Positions 34,301-47,106 of a stretch of DNA of 64,000 bases are shown here, one piece after another. A model generated the notes under the pieces. That model was given only the letters and a program-made list of their open reading frames with translations. It was not told the origin of the DNA and did no database searches. The position numbers were made by a program, and so were the translations under genes. Position 1 is the stretch's first letter. Each line of letters begins with the position of its first letter. The stretch is from Aedes albopictus (lineage: Eukaryota > Arthropoda > Insecta > Diptera > Culicidae): the NCBI RefSeq assembly GCF_035046485.1, contig NC_085136.1, forward strand, positions 223,018,853 to 223,082,852, in the 5' to 3' direction.

Positions 34301-35235
34301 TATGTACACAGGACGAAAGACTTCCGGCTCCTAACCTCCAAGAGATTGAAGAGAAGGTTGGCCGGATGAAAAACAACAAAGCCACAGGAGCAGATCAACC
34401 ACCAAGCGAGCTTCTAAAATGGAGAAGCACTGGTGAGAGCACTACACAGGACCATTACCAAGATTTGGGGGAGGAAGTATTACCGGAGGAATGGATGAAA
34501 GGTGTCGTGTGTCCCATCTACAAAAAGGGCGACAAGTTGGATTGCGGGAACTATCACGCGATCACACGACTGAACGATGTCGACAACAGACCGTGGGGCA
34601 ATATCAGGGGAGAACGCGCTACAACGGAGCAGATGTTCGCCATCCATCAGGTGTTGCAGAAATGCCGCGAATACAACGTGCCCACACATTACTTGTTTAT
34701 CGTTTTTTTATCGGCGTATGATACAATCGATCGAGACCAGCTATGGCAGATTATACACGAATACGGATTACCGGATAAACTGATAAATTGATCAGATGAT
34801 GGAGCGAGTGATTTGCGAAGTTCGAGTATCAGGCACACTCTCGAGACCCTTCGTATCTCACAGAGGGTTACGACAATGTGAAGGTCTTTCGTGCTTGCTG
34901 TTCAACGTTGCTCTAGAGGGTGCAAAAAAGAGTGGGGATAAACACGAGTGGAACGGTTATCACGAAGTCTGTTCAGCTGCTTGGTTTCGATATGATGATA
35001 TTGATATTATAGCTCGGAAATTTGAGACGATGGTGGAAACGTAAATCCGACTAAAGAATGAAGCCAGGCGAATCAGATTAGACATTAATGTGTCGAATAC
35101 AAAGTGCATGATGGCAAAGGGCTCCAGGGAGGAATCAGCCCGCCACCTCGAATTTCTGTCGACGGTGATGAAATCGAGGCGGTTGAAGAATTGGTGTACT
35201 AGGACCGCCGACAACAACATCAGTAGAGAAATCCC
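31320..35235 (+). pseudogene. Degenerate RTE (JAM-like) non-LTR retrotransposon, split by an insertion
   Basis: The end of an AP endonuclease (NQIDHVLID then YRSANI near 31400-31480) leads to a linker (PRINIKRLWNVEVAQDYAQQ, TEEQLGAATLEDDWRDIRSA). After the insertion it resumes as RRKNHQQEERDREAMEELYR, NNKATGADQPPSELLKW, LPEEWMKGVVCPIYKKGDKL, CGNYHAIT, then jumps to TTEQMFAIHQVLQKCREYNV, DRDQLWQIIHEYG, CEVRVSGTLSRPF and YDDIDIIARKFETMVE (FADD box decayed to YDD). About 35 residues between motifs are deleted near 34580. Multiple stops and shifts make it non-functional. RTE assignment rests on the motif order. Confidence 0.8.
31748..33918. mobile_element. 2.17-kb TIR insertion inside the RTE LINE
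   Basis: The insert is 31750-33916. It begins CCCAAGTAACACA and ends TGTGTTACTTGGG, a perfect 13-bp inverted repeat. LINE coding sequence continues on either side. The bases GA flank both ends (31748-31749, 33917-33918), a possible 2-bp duplication. The interior is A/T-rich and holds no recognisable transposase. Confidence 0.6.
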
Positions 35236-36575
35236 AAGTTCTTTTTCATCGCAAGGGTTGTCACCAGAACTGGTTCGCTGGTTGGCATTTTCTCTAGTTG
35301 TCTGTTCACTGCTTGTGGTTTTACGACTGACTCATAGGACCCGACACCAACTCACTTTGCCAGGGAACTACACCGTCCTCATCCTGTCTGCAATCCTCTA
35401 TCTAATGGGTGGAAAAAATCTCATTACTTGTGGTTCGATGGCTTATAGCCTGATGCCTTTCTATCCGTTCGATGTCGGTGATTGGTCGGATGAAGTATGG
35501 AATTGACTATAAAAAAAAAAGAAAAACGAAATCTGCGTGTGCTTTTTCTCGCTTCGGAGATAATTTCTTCCCGCTGATGGCGACGCCTGGAATGGTTAGA
35601 GATAGCGTATCCTAACGCACCTCGCCCCCTCAACAACGCAAATAAGTAACTGGAGAATGCTCATCACCAGCATCATTGCGGTCTGTTGGTTGGTTCGATT
35701 GGTTTGAAGAGCCGACGTTGCTCCATTCAGCACGTTCAGCAAGGGATGATTATAATTATTATAATTATTGTGTGGCTCCAGATGATGGTTTCTGATTGAG
35801 ATTGAAATTCGAAAGAGTATGAGGTGATGCTCATTTAAACGCGTCAAGTGGAAAGGAATTGATTTTGGAGCTGAAAGGCAACCAAAGCCATCATTAGAAC
35901 AAATCAGGTTGTGGCAACACAATGCAACGGTTGTTTATAAAGAAAATAATTAAAATTGGAGAAATCTGATGCAAAATAATACTACTACTACTAATATCTG
36001 TTTATCTGGGAAATGCTTAAATCAAATTCATCTTCTACACTCATAAAGGAAATTCTAATCAAAAGTCAATGTATCCCACGACTCACCTTTTGGAACGCCC
36101 TGGTGCACCCATTTGATGGCATCGAAGACGCTGCATACAACAGCAGAGTAAGCAATTTCATGGATTATTTATTTAGATAATTGTGAGAAGATTTAACTAA
36201 CGGCGACAGCTAACGCCGCTACGGGCGTGCGGCTAGCAATCACTTCAAGTAGTATTTTTCCCAGTGGAGTGATTTTCTTCCGGCAGGGGAAAACGAGATG
36301 GAATAATCCATCATGAGGTAAGATCTTTTTTGAATAAGGAAATTCTTTAAAATAATAGTCCTGTACAAAACTATGACTGACACATAAACAAATAGAAAGG
36401 CTTATTGAATTCCGAATGCACTGGCTGATATTGCTACAAACTCAGCGCTTCTGTTTTATGCAGTCTAGTGACACATTTCAGTATTTACACAATTGTCGAG
36501 CTGGGGCGACTGACACAACCGGATGTCCCCTCAGAATATAGGCATCGTACACACATTAAGTAGCGTTATAGGGGG
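35236..36575. other. 1.3 kb without a recognisable gene
   Basis: Ordinary mixed sequence with an ATAATTATTATAATTATT run near 35750. Short open frames lack domain signatures. Confidence 0.4.
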
Positions 36576-36639
36576 AGGAGGAGCACTAGCGTGCACAGGG
36601 GGGGGGCAAGGGGGGGGGGGCACTTGCCCCCCCTTCTAT

Positions 36640-39370
36640 AAAAAAAATTCTATGCACCATTTTTGCAATTCTTGCACCTTGGATCTTACCACGCAATGTT
36701 GAGAATCATTGAGCTATGGTGCACCATTAAAATATACAATTTCTTACGCACCATCTTCTAACTAATCAGTGATGTCAGCACCACATTTGAAAAACATGCA
36801 CCATTTTGGCATTTCATATTCCAAAACTGTATTCCATGTACGTGAACCATGGTGACTTCAGCACCACATTGAAATCTAAGCACCATTTTTGCAATTCGTG
36901 CACCATGCCATACAAAACAACGAGTATCACTGAATAACAGTGACGACTAATACAGCACACTAACATCATGCACCTTCTTCAAAGCTTTCAATGCACCATC
37001 ATGATGTCCACAGAATGATCTAGGTATCCACGTATTATGATGATCGCATGAAATGTCTTTTTATCAATTAAGTATCTAATACCTTATACTGGTAAGCACC
37101 ATCATGAAATTTCATGCACCATCACAGCTCTTCAAGCACCATGTCAGCGTTTATCATATCATCTAGGCATCTAAAGCACCGTAATGCCGTGAGCATCACA
37201 TGATATACATTTTTGTGTATGCTATGCACCATTTTTGCAATTCGTGCACCTAACCATATTGATAAGCTTTGAAAAACGGTGACAACTAATGCATCATCTA
37301 GTATCATGCACCTTCTTCAAAGCTTTCCAACCACCATTTTGGCATTCACTATATCATCTAGGCATCTTATGCACTATTATGATGTGGTTCACAAGTGAAT
37401 TTGATGCACCATTTTGGCATTTCGCATACAAAATAGCATTCATTGTACCTGGACTATGTTGATTTCTGTGCCGTATTGAGTTTCCTTCACCATTTTTGCA
37501 TTTCGTGCACCTACATATGGAATTTGTTGAGTATAACTGAATCATGGTAAAACTAATGCACCATACAGACATCATGTAGCTCCTTTGCATTCCATGCACC
37601 ACCATGATGATCACATAAATATCTAAGCACCATCTCACGCGTCATCTAAGCACACATTTGAATTTCATAAGCTCCATTTTGCCATATCGTACACTCAATT
37701 GTATTTCATGTACCTGATCCATGTTGACTTCCGCACCACATTAAATTATATACATCATTTTTGCAATTCTTGCATTTTGGATCTAACCACCCAATGTTGA
37801 GAATCACTGAATCATGGTGGCAACAAATGCACCCCTGATACATACAATTTCTTGTATCTCATGCACACCCATGATGTTCTCAGAATCATTTTTAGGCTAA
37901 TCTCACGCACCATCTTTTAACTAATCAGTGATGTCAGCACCATAATCGAATAACATGCACCATTTTGGCATTCCGTATTCCAAAACTGTAATACATGTAC
38001 GTGAATCATGGTGACTTCGGCACCACATTGAATTCCAAGCACCATTTTTGCAATTCGTACACTTAGCCATACACAATGGCAAATGTCGCTGAATAACGGT
38101 GACAACGAATACAGCACACTAACATCATGTACCTTCTTCAAAGCGTCCACAGAATGAACTAGGTATCCATGCATTATGCTGATCTCATGAATTATCTTTT
38201 AATCAACTAGAAATCTAATGTATCATACTGATATGCATCATCATTAAATTTCATGCACCATCACAGCTTTCCAAGCACCATTTCAGCGTTTATTATATCA
38301 TCTAGGCATCTGATGCACCATTATGTTGTGAGCATCACATAAAATATTTTTATTTTGTATTCTATGCACCATTTTTGCAATTCGTGCATCTAACCATGCA
38401 ACATGTTGATAATCTTTGAATAACGGCGACAACTAATGCAGCACACTAGCATCATATGCCTTCTTCAAAGCTTTCCATGCACCATTTTGGCATTCATTAT
38501 ACCACCTATCTTATGCATCATTGTGATGTGGTTTACATTTGAATTTGATGCACCATTTTGGCATTTCGCATACAAAATAGTATTCCACGTACCAGGAACA
38601 TGTTGATTTCTGTGCCACATTGAGTTTCCTGCACTTTTGCACGAATTGCATGTGCAGCTTAATATGGAACATGACGAGTATAACAGAATCATGGTGAAGC
38701 TAATGCACCATACAGACATCATGCACCACCATGATGTTCACAGAATCATCTAGGCAACATCTCACGCACCATCTTTGAATCAAATATGTGTGTAATTGCG
38801 AAATAATGCACCATCCTTAAATTTCATGCATTTCTAAAGCTTTTAATGCGTAATCGTGGCGTTCACTATATCATCTAGGCATCTATTGCACCATTTTTAT
38901 TGTATGAAGTTTCGTACATCGAAATACCATTTCTTGTACGATGCCAACTCTAATGTATCATACTGACATCAAGCACCATCTTTGAATGACATGCTCCATA
39001 TTAGCATTCAATGCACCATACCAATGAACTCAGTGTTATCAGAAGATCCTATACACCACGGTGACATCATGCACCTTTATTGCCTCACGCAATTTGATTT
39101 TTATGCAGCACCAACATTTTTATGTTTACACCATCTCCAAATCTCATGTTTTATCTTAGCATTCTATAGATCAAATGGCAATTACTTGCCACGCATGCAT
39201 TATCTCGACGTACCCTTGATCATTAGGGTATATAATGAACCATACTCACATCACACACCTTTTTAAAATTCTAAACACCTTCTTGGTGTTCATTGTATCA
39301 TCCACAATTGAATTTTATATACCATTTAGTGATTCGCGCATCAAAATAGCATTCCGTGGATCATTTTGAG
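36640..39370. repeat. GCACCAT-motif repeats with ~1.15-kb higher-order period
   Basis: ATGCACCATTTTTGCAATTC and GCACCATTTTGGCATT recur every 30-60 bp. A longer unit is visible: 36760-37190 aligns with 37912-38340, and 37310 onward with 38460 onward, a shift of about 1152 bp. The motif keeps one orientation throughout. Confidence 0.85.
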
Positions 39371-39399
39371 AATCACTTTACCAGCTCGAGAAATATTTG

Positions 39400-42300
39400 G
39401 AGTAATCCGTGGAGGCATTCTAGGAGAAATCCCTTGAAAAATTTCAGGGGGAATCCTTGAAGGACTTTCTGGAGGAATCCCTGAAGGCATTACTAAAGAA
39501 GTGCTTGAAAGAATTCTTGAAAGAAGCTCTCAAAAACTGGAAGAAGAGTCTAGAAATTCCTGTAGAATTTGCAGGAGGAACTACTAAAAGAATTGCTGGA
39601 AAAATTATTGAAGGAATTCCCTGGAGGCATTCCTAAAGGAATCCTTGAAGAATCCGTAGAGGAATTCGTGAAAGAATTCATAGAGGAATTTGTGGAGAAA
39701 TATTTCGAAAAACTCCTGGACAAATTTCCTGAAGAGTTCCAGCAGGGGTCATTGACGAACCCCTGGAGGATTTCCTGGAGTAAACTCTGGAGGCATTCCT
39801 GGAAGAAACCCTGGAGGAATTCTTAGAAGAATTTCTGGAGGAGTCTCTGAAGGCATTCCTGAAGGAATCCTTGGAAGAATGCCTGGAGGTTTCCTTGTAA
39901 GAATTCCTGGAGGAACTTCTGGAAGAATGTCCGGAGGAATTTCTGCTGGAATCCCTGAGGAAATTTCTGGAGGGACATTTGGAGGAGTTTCTAGAAGAAT
40001 TCCTGGAAGAAGCTATGAGAAATTTCTGGAGAAATCCTTGATGTAATCCCCGGAGGAATTTTTGAAGGAATTACAGGATGAAACACTGGAGGGGTAACAG
40101 AAGGAATTCATGAAGGAATCCATGGAATAATTCATGGAGGAATTGCAGGAGGAATTGCTGGAGGAATTCCTGAAGGATTATTTGAAAAAAAAAAAAAATG
40201 CTGCATGAATTTGTGGAAGAATTACTCGAAATTCAATGACGAATCCTTGCAGAAATTACTGGAGAAATCTCTGGAGGAATTTGTGGAGCAATTCCTGAAG
40301 GAATTTTTGGAAGAATCCGTGAATAAAATCTTGAAAGAATTTCTGGAGGCATTCTTTCGAGAATTATTGGAAGAATTTCTGGAGGATTTTCAGGAGGAAT
40401 GCTTGGCTGAATCCCTGGAGACACTCATAGAGGAAATCCTAGAAAATGCTTTGGAAAATTCCTGGAGAAATCCCTGCTGAAATCCTAGGAGGAATTCTTG
40501 AAGGAATCCGTAAAGGAATTCAAGGATGAATCCCTGGAGAATTACTAGAGAAACTTCTGGAACAATCACTAGAGTAGGAAATCCTGGAAGAATTTCTGGA
40601 GGATTTCCTGAAGGAATTCTTTGAAAATATTCTGGAAAAATATTTGCGGCTTCCTGGAATGATTAAACGAACTCCTCGAGCAAAAGAATTCCTAGAGGGA
40701 TTTTTGAGGAACTCCTGAAGAAATTCTTGGAGAAATTCCTGGCGAAATCCATGGAGGAATACCCGAAAAAATTTTCGAGGAATTCCTGGAACAGTTCCAG
40801 GAGAGTTTTTTTTTTTCTGGAGAAATTCATGGATAAATTCTAGAGGAATTCTTGGAGGAATCTATGAAGAATTTTTTAGATGATTTTCTGGAGCAATTAA
40901 TAGAGAAATAAGAGAAATCCGAGCAGGAATTCCTTTAGGAGTCGTTGCAGAAATTCCTTGAGGAATCTCTGTAGAAATTCCCGGAGGTATTCAAGATGGA
41001 ATTAACGAAGGAATTTTTGAAGGAATAATGGAGGAATTCCTGGAGCAATTTCCGAAAGAATTCTTAGAGGTATATTTTTGCGAAACATTCCTGGAAGATT
41101 TTCTTGAAAAATCTTTGGAGAAATTCCTGGAGGAATCCATGTTTGCATTCCGGGAGGTATTTCTGGATAAATTCCTGAAGAATTTTGTGGTGGAATAACT
41201 AGAGAAATTCCTGGATGAATTCTTTAAGGAATTTTTGGACAAATATTTAAGGCTTCTTGGAGGAATGTCTAGAGGAACTCCTCGAGAAATTTGTAAAGGA
41301 TTTTTTTTGAGTAATTTCTGAAGAAACTCATGGATGAACTCCTGGATGAATTCCCGAAGAAATTCCTGGAGGAATCCATGGAGAAATCCCTAAAGGAATT
41401 CCTAGAGAAATACCCAGAAAAGATCTGGGAAAATCCCTGCTGTATTCCTAGGAGGGATTCCTGAAGGAAACTGTGAAGGAATTCAAGGATAAATCCCTGG
41501 AGAATTCCTACAGAAATTTCTGGAAGAATCCTTAAAGATTTTTCTGGAGAAATTCCTGAAAAATGAAGGAATTCCTGGAAAAAATTCTGCAGGATTTCCT
41601 GAAGGAATTCTTTGAAGAATTTCAGGAAAATTTTTGCGGCTTCCTGGAGGAATGATTTAAAGAACTCCTCGAGCAATTTCTGAAAGATTTCCTAGAGAGA
41701 TTTTTGAGGAATATCTGAAAAAAATCATTGATGGAATTCCTGGCGAAATCCAAGGAGGAATCCCTGGAGAAATTTTTCGAGGAATTCCTTGAGGAATTCC
41801 TGGAACAGTTCCGGGAGAAGTTTTTTTCTGGAGAAATCCGTGGATAAACTCTTGGAGGAATACCTAGAGGAATTCTTGGGGGTATCCATGAAGATTTTTT
41901 TTAGGACTTTCTGGAGCAAAATCTACAGAATTTTTTATAGTTGTCCCAGGAGAAATTTCTGGAGAGATTCTTGGAAAATTTCCAGAAAAGAAAATTCTGT
42001 AGAAATCCCTGGAAAAAGCTCTCGAGGAATTCCTGGAAGAGTTCCGGGAGAAATTTCTTCAGGATTTTCTGGAGAAATCCGAGCAGGAATTCCTTAAGGT
42101 ATCCTTTCAGAAATTCCTGGAGGAATCCCTGTAGAGATTCAAGATGGAATTACTGAATAAATTTTTGAAGGAATGAATGGAGGAATTCCCGAAAGAATTC
42201 TTTGAGGTATTTTTTGCGAAACATTCCTGGAGGAATTCCTGGAGAAATTCCTGGATGATTTTCTTCGGGAATCTCTGGAGAAATTTCTGGAAGAATCCAT

Positions 42301-45300
42301 GTTTGCATTCCGGGAGGTATTTCTGGATAAATTCCTCCAGATTTTTTTGGAGGAATTCATTTATGAATTCTTAGAGGAATAACTAGAGAAATTCCTGAAT
42401 GAATTCTTTAAGGCATTTCAGGACAAATATTTAAAGCTTCCTGGAGGAATGTCAGGAGGAACTCCTCGAGGAATTAATAAAGGATTTTTTTAGCAATTTC
42501 TGAAGAAACTCATGGATTAATTCCCGAAGAAATTTCGGAGGAATCCATGAAGAAATCTCTGGATGAATTCCTAGAGAAATTTCCGGAAAACATCCGGGAA
42601 AAATTCTTTTAGGATTTTCTGGAGAAATTAGTCGAGGAATTTCTGGAAGAATTCCTGGAGACAATATTGGAGGAATTCTGGCAGAAATTCTTAGAGAATT
42701 TTCTGTAGGAATTCCGGCAGCAATCCCTGGAGGTATTTCATGAGGATTCCATGAAAGTATCCCTGGAGGTATTCCTAGAAGAGTTCTGGGAGAAATTGAT
42801 TGAGGATTATGTGGAGGATTCCGTGAAGGATTTCCTGGAAAAATCCCTGGATGAATGCCTTGAGAAATTTCTGGTGGAATCCATGGAGGGAGGAATTTCT
42901 GAAAGAATTCCTGGAGAAATTCCTGGAGGAATCCATGGAGGTATCCCTGAAGGAATTCTTGGAAGGGTTCCGGGAGACATTTCTTTAAGATTGTCTGGAG
43001 GAATTCTGACAGAAATTCCTAGAGGATTTTCTGGAGTAATTCCTGGAGGTATTTCTGGATGAATTTTTGAAGAAATGAATGAATCCCTGAAGAAATCCTT
43101 GAGAATTTCCTGTAGAATTTCCTGGAGGAATCCATGGATGAATTGCTCGAGAAATTCCAGGAGGAAATCCTGGAAGAGTTACGGGAGAAATTCCTTTATG
43201 ATTTTCTGGAGGAATCTGTAGAGCAATTCCTTGAAGCAATTCCTGGAGGAAATATTGAAGAAATTCTGGCAGACATTCCTAGAGGATTTTCTCTAGAAGA
43301 AATTTCATGAGGAATCTCTGGAGGATTTCCTGGAGGTAATTCTGAAGAAATTTCTGGAGTATTTACTTGTCCTTGATAATTTCCTGTAGAATTTCCTGGA
43401 GGAATCCATGGAAGAATTGCTCTAGAAATTCCAGGGGGAAATCCTGGAAGAGTTACGGGAGAAATTCCTTTATGATTTTCTGGAGAAATCTGTAGAAGAG
43501 CAATTCCTTAAAGAATCCCTGGAGGAAATATTGAAGAAATTCTGGCAGTCATTCCTAGAGGATTTTTTCTAGAAGAAATTTCATTAGGAATCTCTGAAGG
43601 AATTCCTGGGGGTAATTCTGGAGGAATTCCTGGAGGTAATTCTGAAAAAATTCTGGAGTATTTACTGCAGGAATTCCTGGAGGAATTATTTGGGGAAATT
43701 CTGGAGAAACATATGAGGCTTCATGGAGAAATTTCTGAAGGAACTCCTCGAGGAATTTTTGAAGGAATTTCTGGAGGAATTTCTGCAGGATTTTTTTAAA
43801 GAATTTCTGAAGAAATTTTTCAACGAATCCCTGCAGGAACTCCTTGAGAAACTCCTAGAAAAAGTTCTGGAGGAATACTTTGAGGAATGCAATGAGAAAT
43901 CCCTGTAGTTTTGGTGAAAATTCCCAGAGGATTTTTTAGTGGAATCCCTGGAGGAGTTCCTGGTAGAATTTCTGGCGCTCTTCCTTAAGAAATTTCTGAA
44001 AGAATTCCCGGAGGAATTTTTGCGGAATTTCTGAAGCAATGCCTCGAGAATTTCCTGGAGGAATCCATGGGGGATTTTTCGAGGAATTCTAGGAGGAATT
44101 CCTGAAAGAGTTCCGTTAAAAATTCATCTAGGATTATCTGGAGGAATGCGAGGATCAATTCTTAGAGAAATCCCTAGGAGAAATATTGTAGAAATTCTGA
44201 CAGTCATTCCTAAAAGAAAATTTCAGGCGGAATCTGTGGAGGAGTTATTGGAGTATTTACCAGAGGAATTATTTGAGGAATTTCTGGTGAAATATATGAG
44301 GCTTCCTGGAAAATTAATGGAGGAATGTCTGAAGGAACTTCTCGAGGAATTTCTGAAGGAATATCTGGAGGAATTTCTGAAGACATTCATCATTACATTC
44401 CTGGAGGAATTCCTGAAGAAATTTCAGGAAACAATCCTGGAGAAATTCCTAGGGGAGGATTCCCTGGTGGAATTTCTCGCGGACTCATTCAAGGAACTCC
44501 TGAAAAAATTCCTGGAAGAGTTTCGGGTGAAATTACTTTAGGATTTTCTGGTGGAGTTCATGGATGAATTTCGGGGAGAAATCCCTGGAGGCATCTCGGA
44601 GGAATTTCTGGAGGAATGTCTGAAGGAACTACTCGAGCAAATTGTAAAGGAATACCTGGAGGAGTTTTTTGAGGAATTTCTGAAGAAATTTATGAATGAA
44701 TTCCAGCAGGAATTCTTGGATAAATTGCTGGAAAAAATCCTGAAGAAATTCCTGAAGGAATCCGTGGAGGATTTCCTGGACAAATTCCTTGCGTAATTCC
44801 TCGAGGAATTCTTGGAAGGGTTCCGGGAGACATTCTTGGGGAACTCAGGCAGACATTCCTAGAGGATTTTGTGGAGGAATTTCAGGAGTTCTTCCTCGAC
44901 AAATTTCTGAAAGAATTCCTGGTGGAATTTCTGGAGGATTTTTTGTGGAATTTCTGAAGAAATCCATGGAGGAATTTCTGATGAAATTGTTTGAGAATTG
45001 CCTGGAGGAATCCATGGAAAAATCCTTAAAGAAACTTCTGGAGGAACACCTGGAAGAATTCCGTGAGAAATTCCTTTAGTATGTTATGGAGGAATCCGTG
45101 GAGGAAATATTGGGGGAATTCTGAGAGACAGACATTCAGGATTTTTCCTAGAAAAATGTCAGGAGGGATCTCTGGAGGAATTTTAGGAGTATTTACTGGA
45201 GGAATTCCTGGAGGATTTATTTGAGGAATTTCTGGAGAAATATATGAGGCTTCCTGGAGAAATGTCTGAAAGAACTCCTCGAGGAATTTCTGAAGAAATT

Positions 45301-46300
45301 CAGTAATGAATCCCTGGAGAAATTCCTTGAGAAATTTCTGGAAAAAATCCTAAAGAAATTCCTGGAGGATTGCCTGGAGGTATTCCTGGAAGAGTTTTGG
45401 AAGAAATTCCTTTAGGATTTTCTGCAGGAATCCGTGGAGGGATTCCTGAAAGAAATCACTGGTTGCATATTGGAGGAATTTCTAAAGAAATGTCTGAGGG
45501 AACCCCTCGAGGAATTCATAAAGGAATATCTGGAGGAATTTCTGAAGAAATTCATTATTGAATCCCTGAAGGAATTCCTGAAAAAAATCCTGGAAAAAAT
45601 TCTGAAGAAATTACTAGAGGGATCTGTGGATGATTTCCTGTAGAGGTTTCTGGCGAAATTTTTGGAAGAGTTCCGGGAGACATTCTTTTAGGATTCTCTG
45701 GAGAAATTCTGGCAGAAATTTCTAGAGGATTTTCTGGAAAAATCCCAGAGGAATTCCATGAGGAATTCTTGGAGGATTTTTTTTTGATGAATTCATGTAG
45801 GAATTTCTAGCGTTATTTTTCGTGAAATTTCTGAAGGAATTTCTGGAGGAATTTGTTGAGGAATTTAAGGATTTTTTTTAAATCATTCATGGATGAATCC
45901 CTGAAGGAATTTCTGAAGAAATTCGTTGAGCATTTCCTGGATAATTTTCTAAAGGAACTCCTGGAGGAATTTCTCGAGAAATTCCAGGAAGATATTCTTT
46001 AGAAATTCCTTTAGGATTTCCTGGGGGATTCCGTGGAGCAACTCTGGCAGACATTTCTAGAGGATTTTTCCTAGAAGAAATTTCAGGAAGAATTCCTGAA
46101 GGGAATTTTGGAAGAATTCCTGGAGTATTTGCTGGAGGAATTCCTGGAAGAATTATTTGAGGAATTTCTGGGGAAATATATGAGACTTCCTGGAGGAATT
46201 TCTGAAGGAATTATTGGAAGATTTTTGGGGGAATTCTTGGAGGAACTCATGCACGAATCTTTGGAGAAATCCTGGAGGAATCTCTGTAGATTGCAACAAG
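39400..46300. repeat. 6.9-kb GGAATTCC-type minisatellite (reverse orientation to copies A and B)
   Basis: Degenerate 12-bp units CTGGAGGAATTC and CTGAAGGAATTT alternate over 6.9 kb. A marker AAATATATGAGGCTTCCTGG or close variant recurs at about 40648, 41252, 41635, 42427, 43710, 44299, 45241 and 46170, showing irregular higher-order units of roughly 0.4-1.3 kb. The leucine/glutamate-rich frames (EEFLKEFLEE) exist because the 12-bp unit is a multiple of three and lacks stops; they have no conserved start or flanking signals. Confidence 0.9.
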
Positions 46301-46713
46301 GATTCGATCAAAATGTTCTATCTAGGAGTTCTGATATTCTCTAATTCTAGCATCACTAATTGTCTAGGATCAAAATTCTTTCACAACGACAATTTTTTTT
46401 TTCTATAATTGATAATTTTCTAGATATTCTCCATTGTATTTGATACGTTTATAAAATTTTATAAGAGTCGAGATAATGACTTCATATTAAAGTTTCGTAT
46501 TGCCTTGAAATCATCACCATCCAAAGCCTTCTCCAGAATCCCAATATGAAGTACTTGGCGATGTTAGCACCACAACATGTTGAAACCCCTACTTGGGAAT
46601 TCATATTGCGTGTAACACCATCGTTCTATTTTGCACCATGATCATGCATATATTGCACCATTATTATAGTGCCCCCCCTAAGCAAGAATCCTGCGCACGC
46701 TAGTGAGGAGGAG

Positions 46714-47106
46714 TCCAGCATAGCATTACGACCCACACAAACAATTTTAGGCTTTTAAACATAAAGTGTTACATATAGGGGGGATAGGTTTTGAAATTAC
46801 CGATTTTAGCGTTACGTAATTTGTGAACCATTCCATACTATATAATCTCCAGACAGCGTTTTCGAATGAGCGCGAGTTCCATGAGGCCCCTCTAGAGGGC
46901 TGCTGGAGTGCAGTTAAAGAAGCCATCAACGACGCATCCGAGAGCAGCATCGGGTAGGTACATGGAACGGAGTCAAAATGTGCACATTAAGGTGTCCCAA
47001 AAGAAAAAAAAAGTCAAAAGTTAACTTGCTCACCCCTAAAATGATAGATTATGGTCTAAGAAACAATAGCTACATCCACAAAAACTCAATAGTTATTTAT
47101 GTAATA
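46714..47106. other. Flank with a short m3bp-like MITE remnant
   Basis: TAGCGTTACGTAATTTGTGA at 46807-46826 matches the end of the 181-bp MITE at 25892-26072, without a second end nearby. GGCTTTTAAACATAAAG and other sequence around it show nothing else recognisable. Confidence 0.4.

Larger units (their letters stand above)
36576..46713. mobile_element. 10.1-kb satellite-filled TIR element with 8-bp target duplication
   Basis: The element spans 36584-46705. AGGAGGAG flanks it at 36576-36583 and 46706-46713. It begins CACTAGCGTGCACAGG and ends CCTGCGCACGCTAGTG, a 16-bp TIR with one mismatch. The interior is ~2.7 kb of GCACCAT-motif repeats, ~6.9 kb of GGAATTCC-type minisatellite, and a right subterminal stretch again carrying GCACCAT (46610-46670). 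No transposase or other gene is recognisable. An 8-bp duplication suggests hAT-type movement. Its ends differ from those of the 11212-19024 element, so it is a separate family sharing the same satellite type. Confidence 0.8.

Noticed and set aside
36600..36640. G-rich/C-rich palindrome as a separate element
   Set aside because: It lies directly inside the left TIR of the 10.1-kb element and has a counterpart (GTGCCCCCCC) beside the right TIR, so it is part of that element.
39569..45079. Long leucine/glutamate-rich open frames resembling coiled-coil proteins
   Set aside because: They follow the 12-bp unit of the minisatellite, exist in several frames and on both strands, and break wherever the repeat has an indel; no start context, domain or splice signal supports them.
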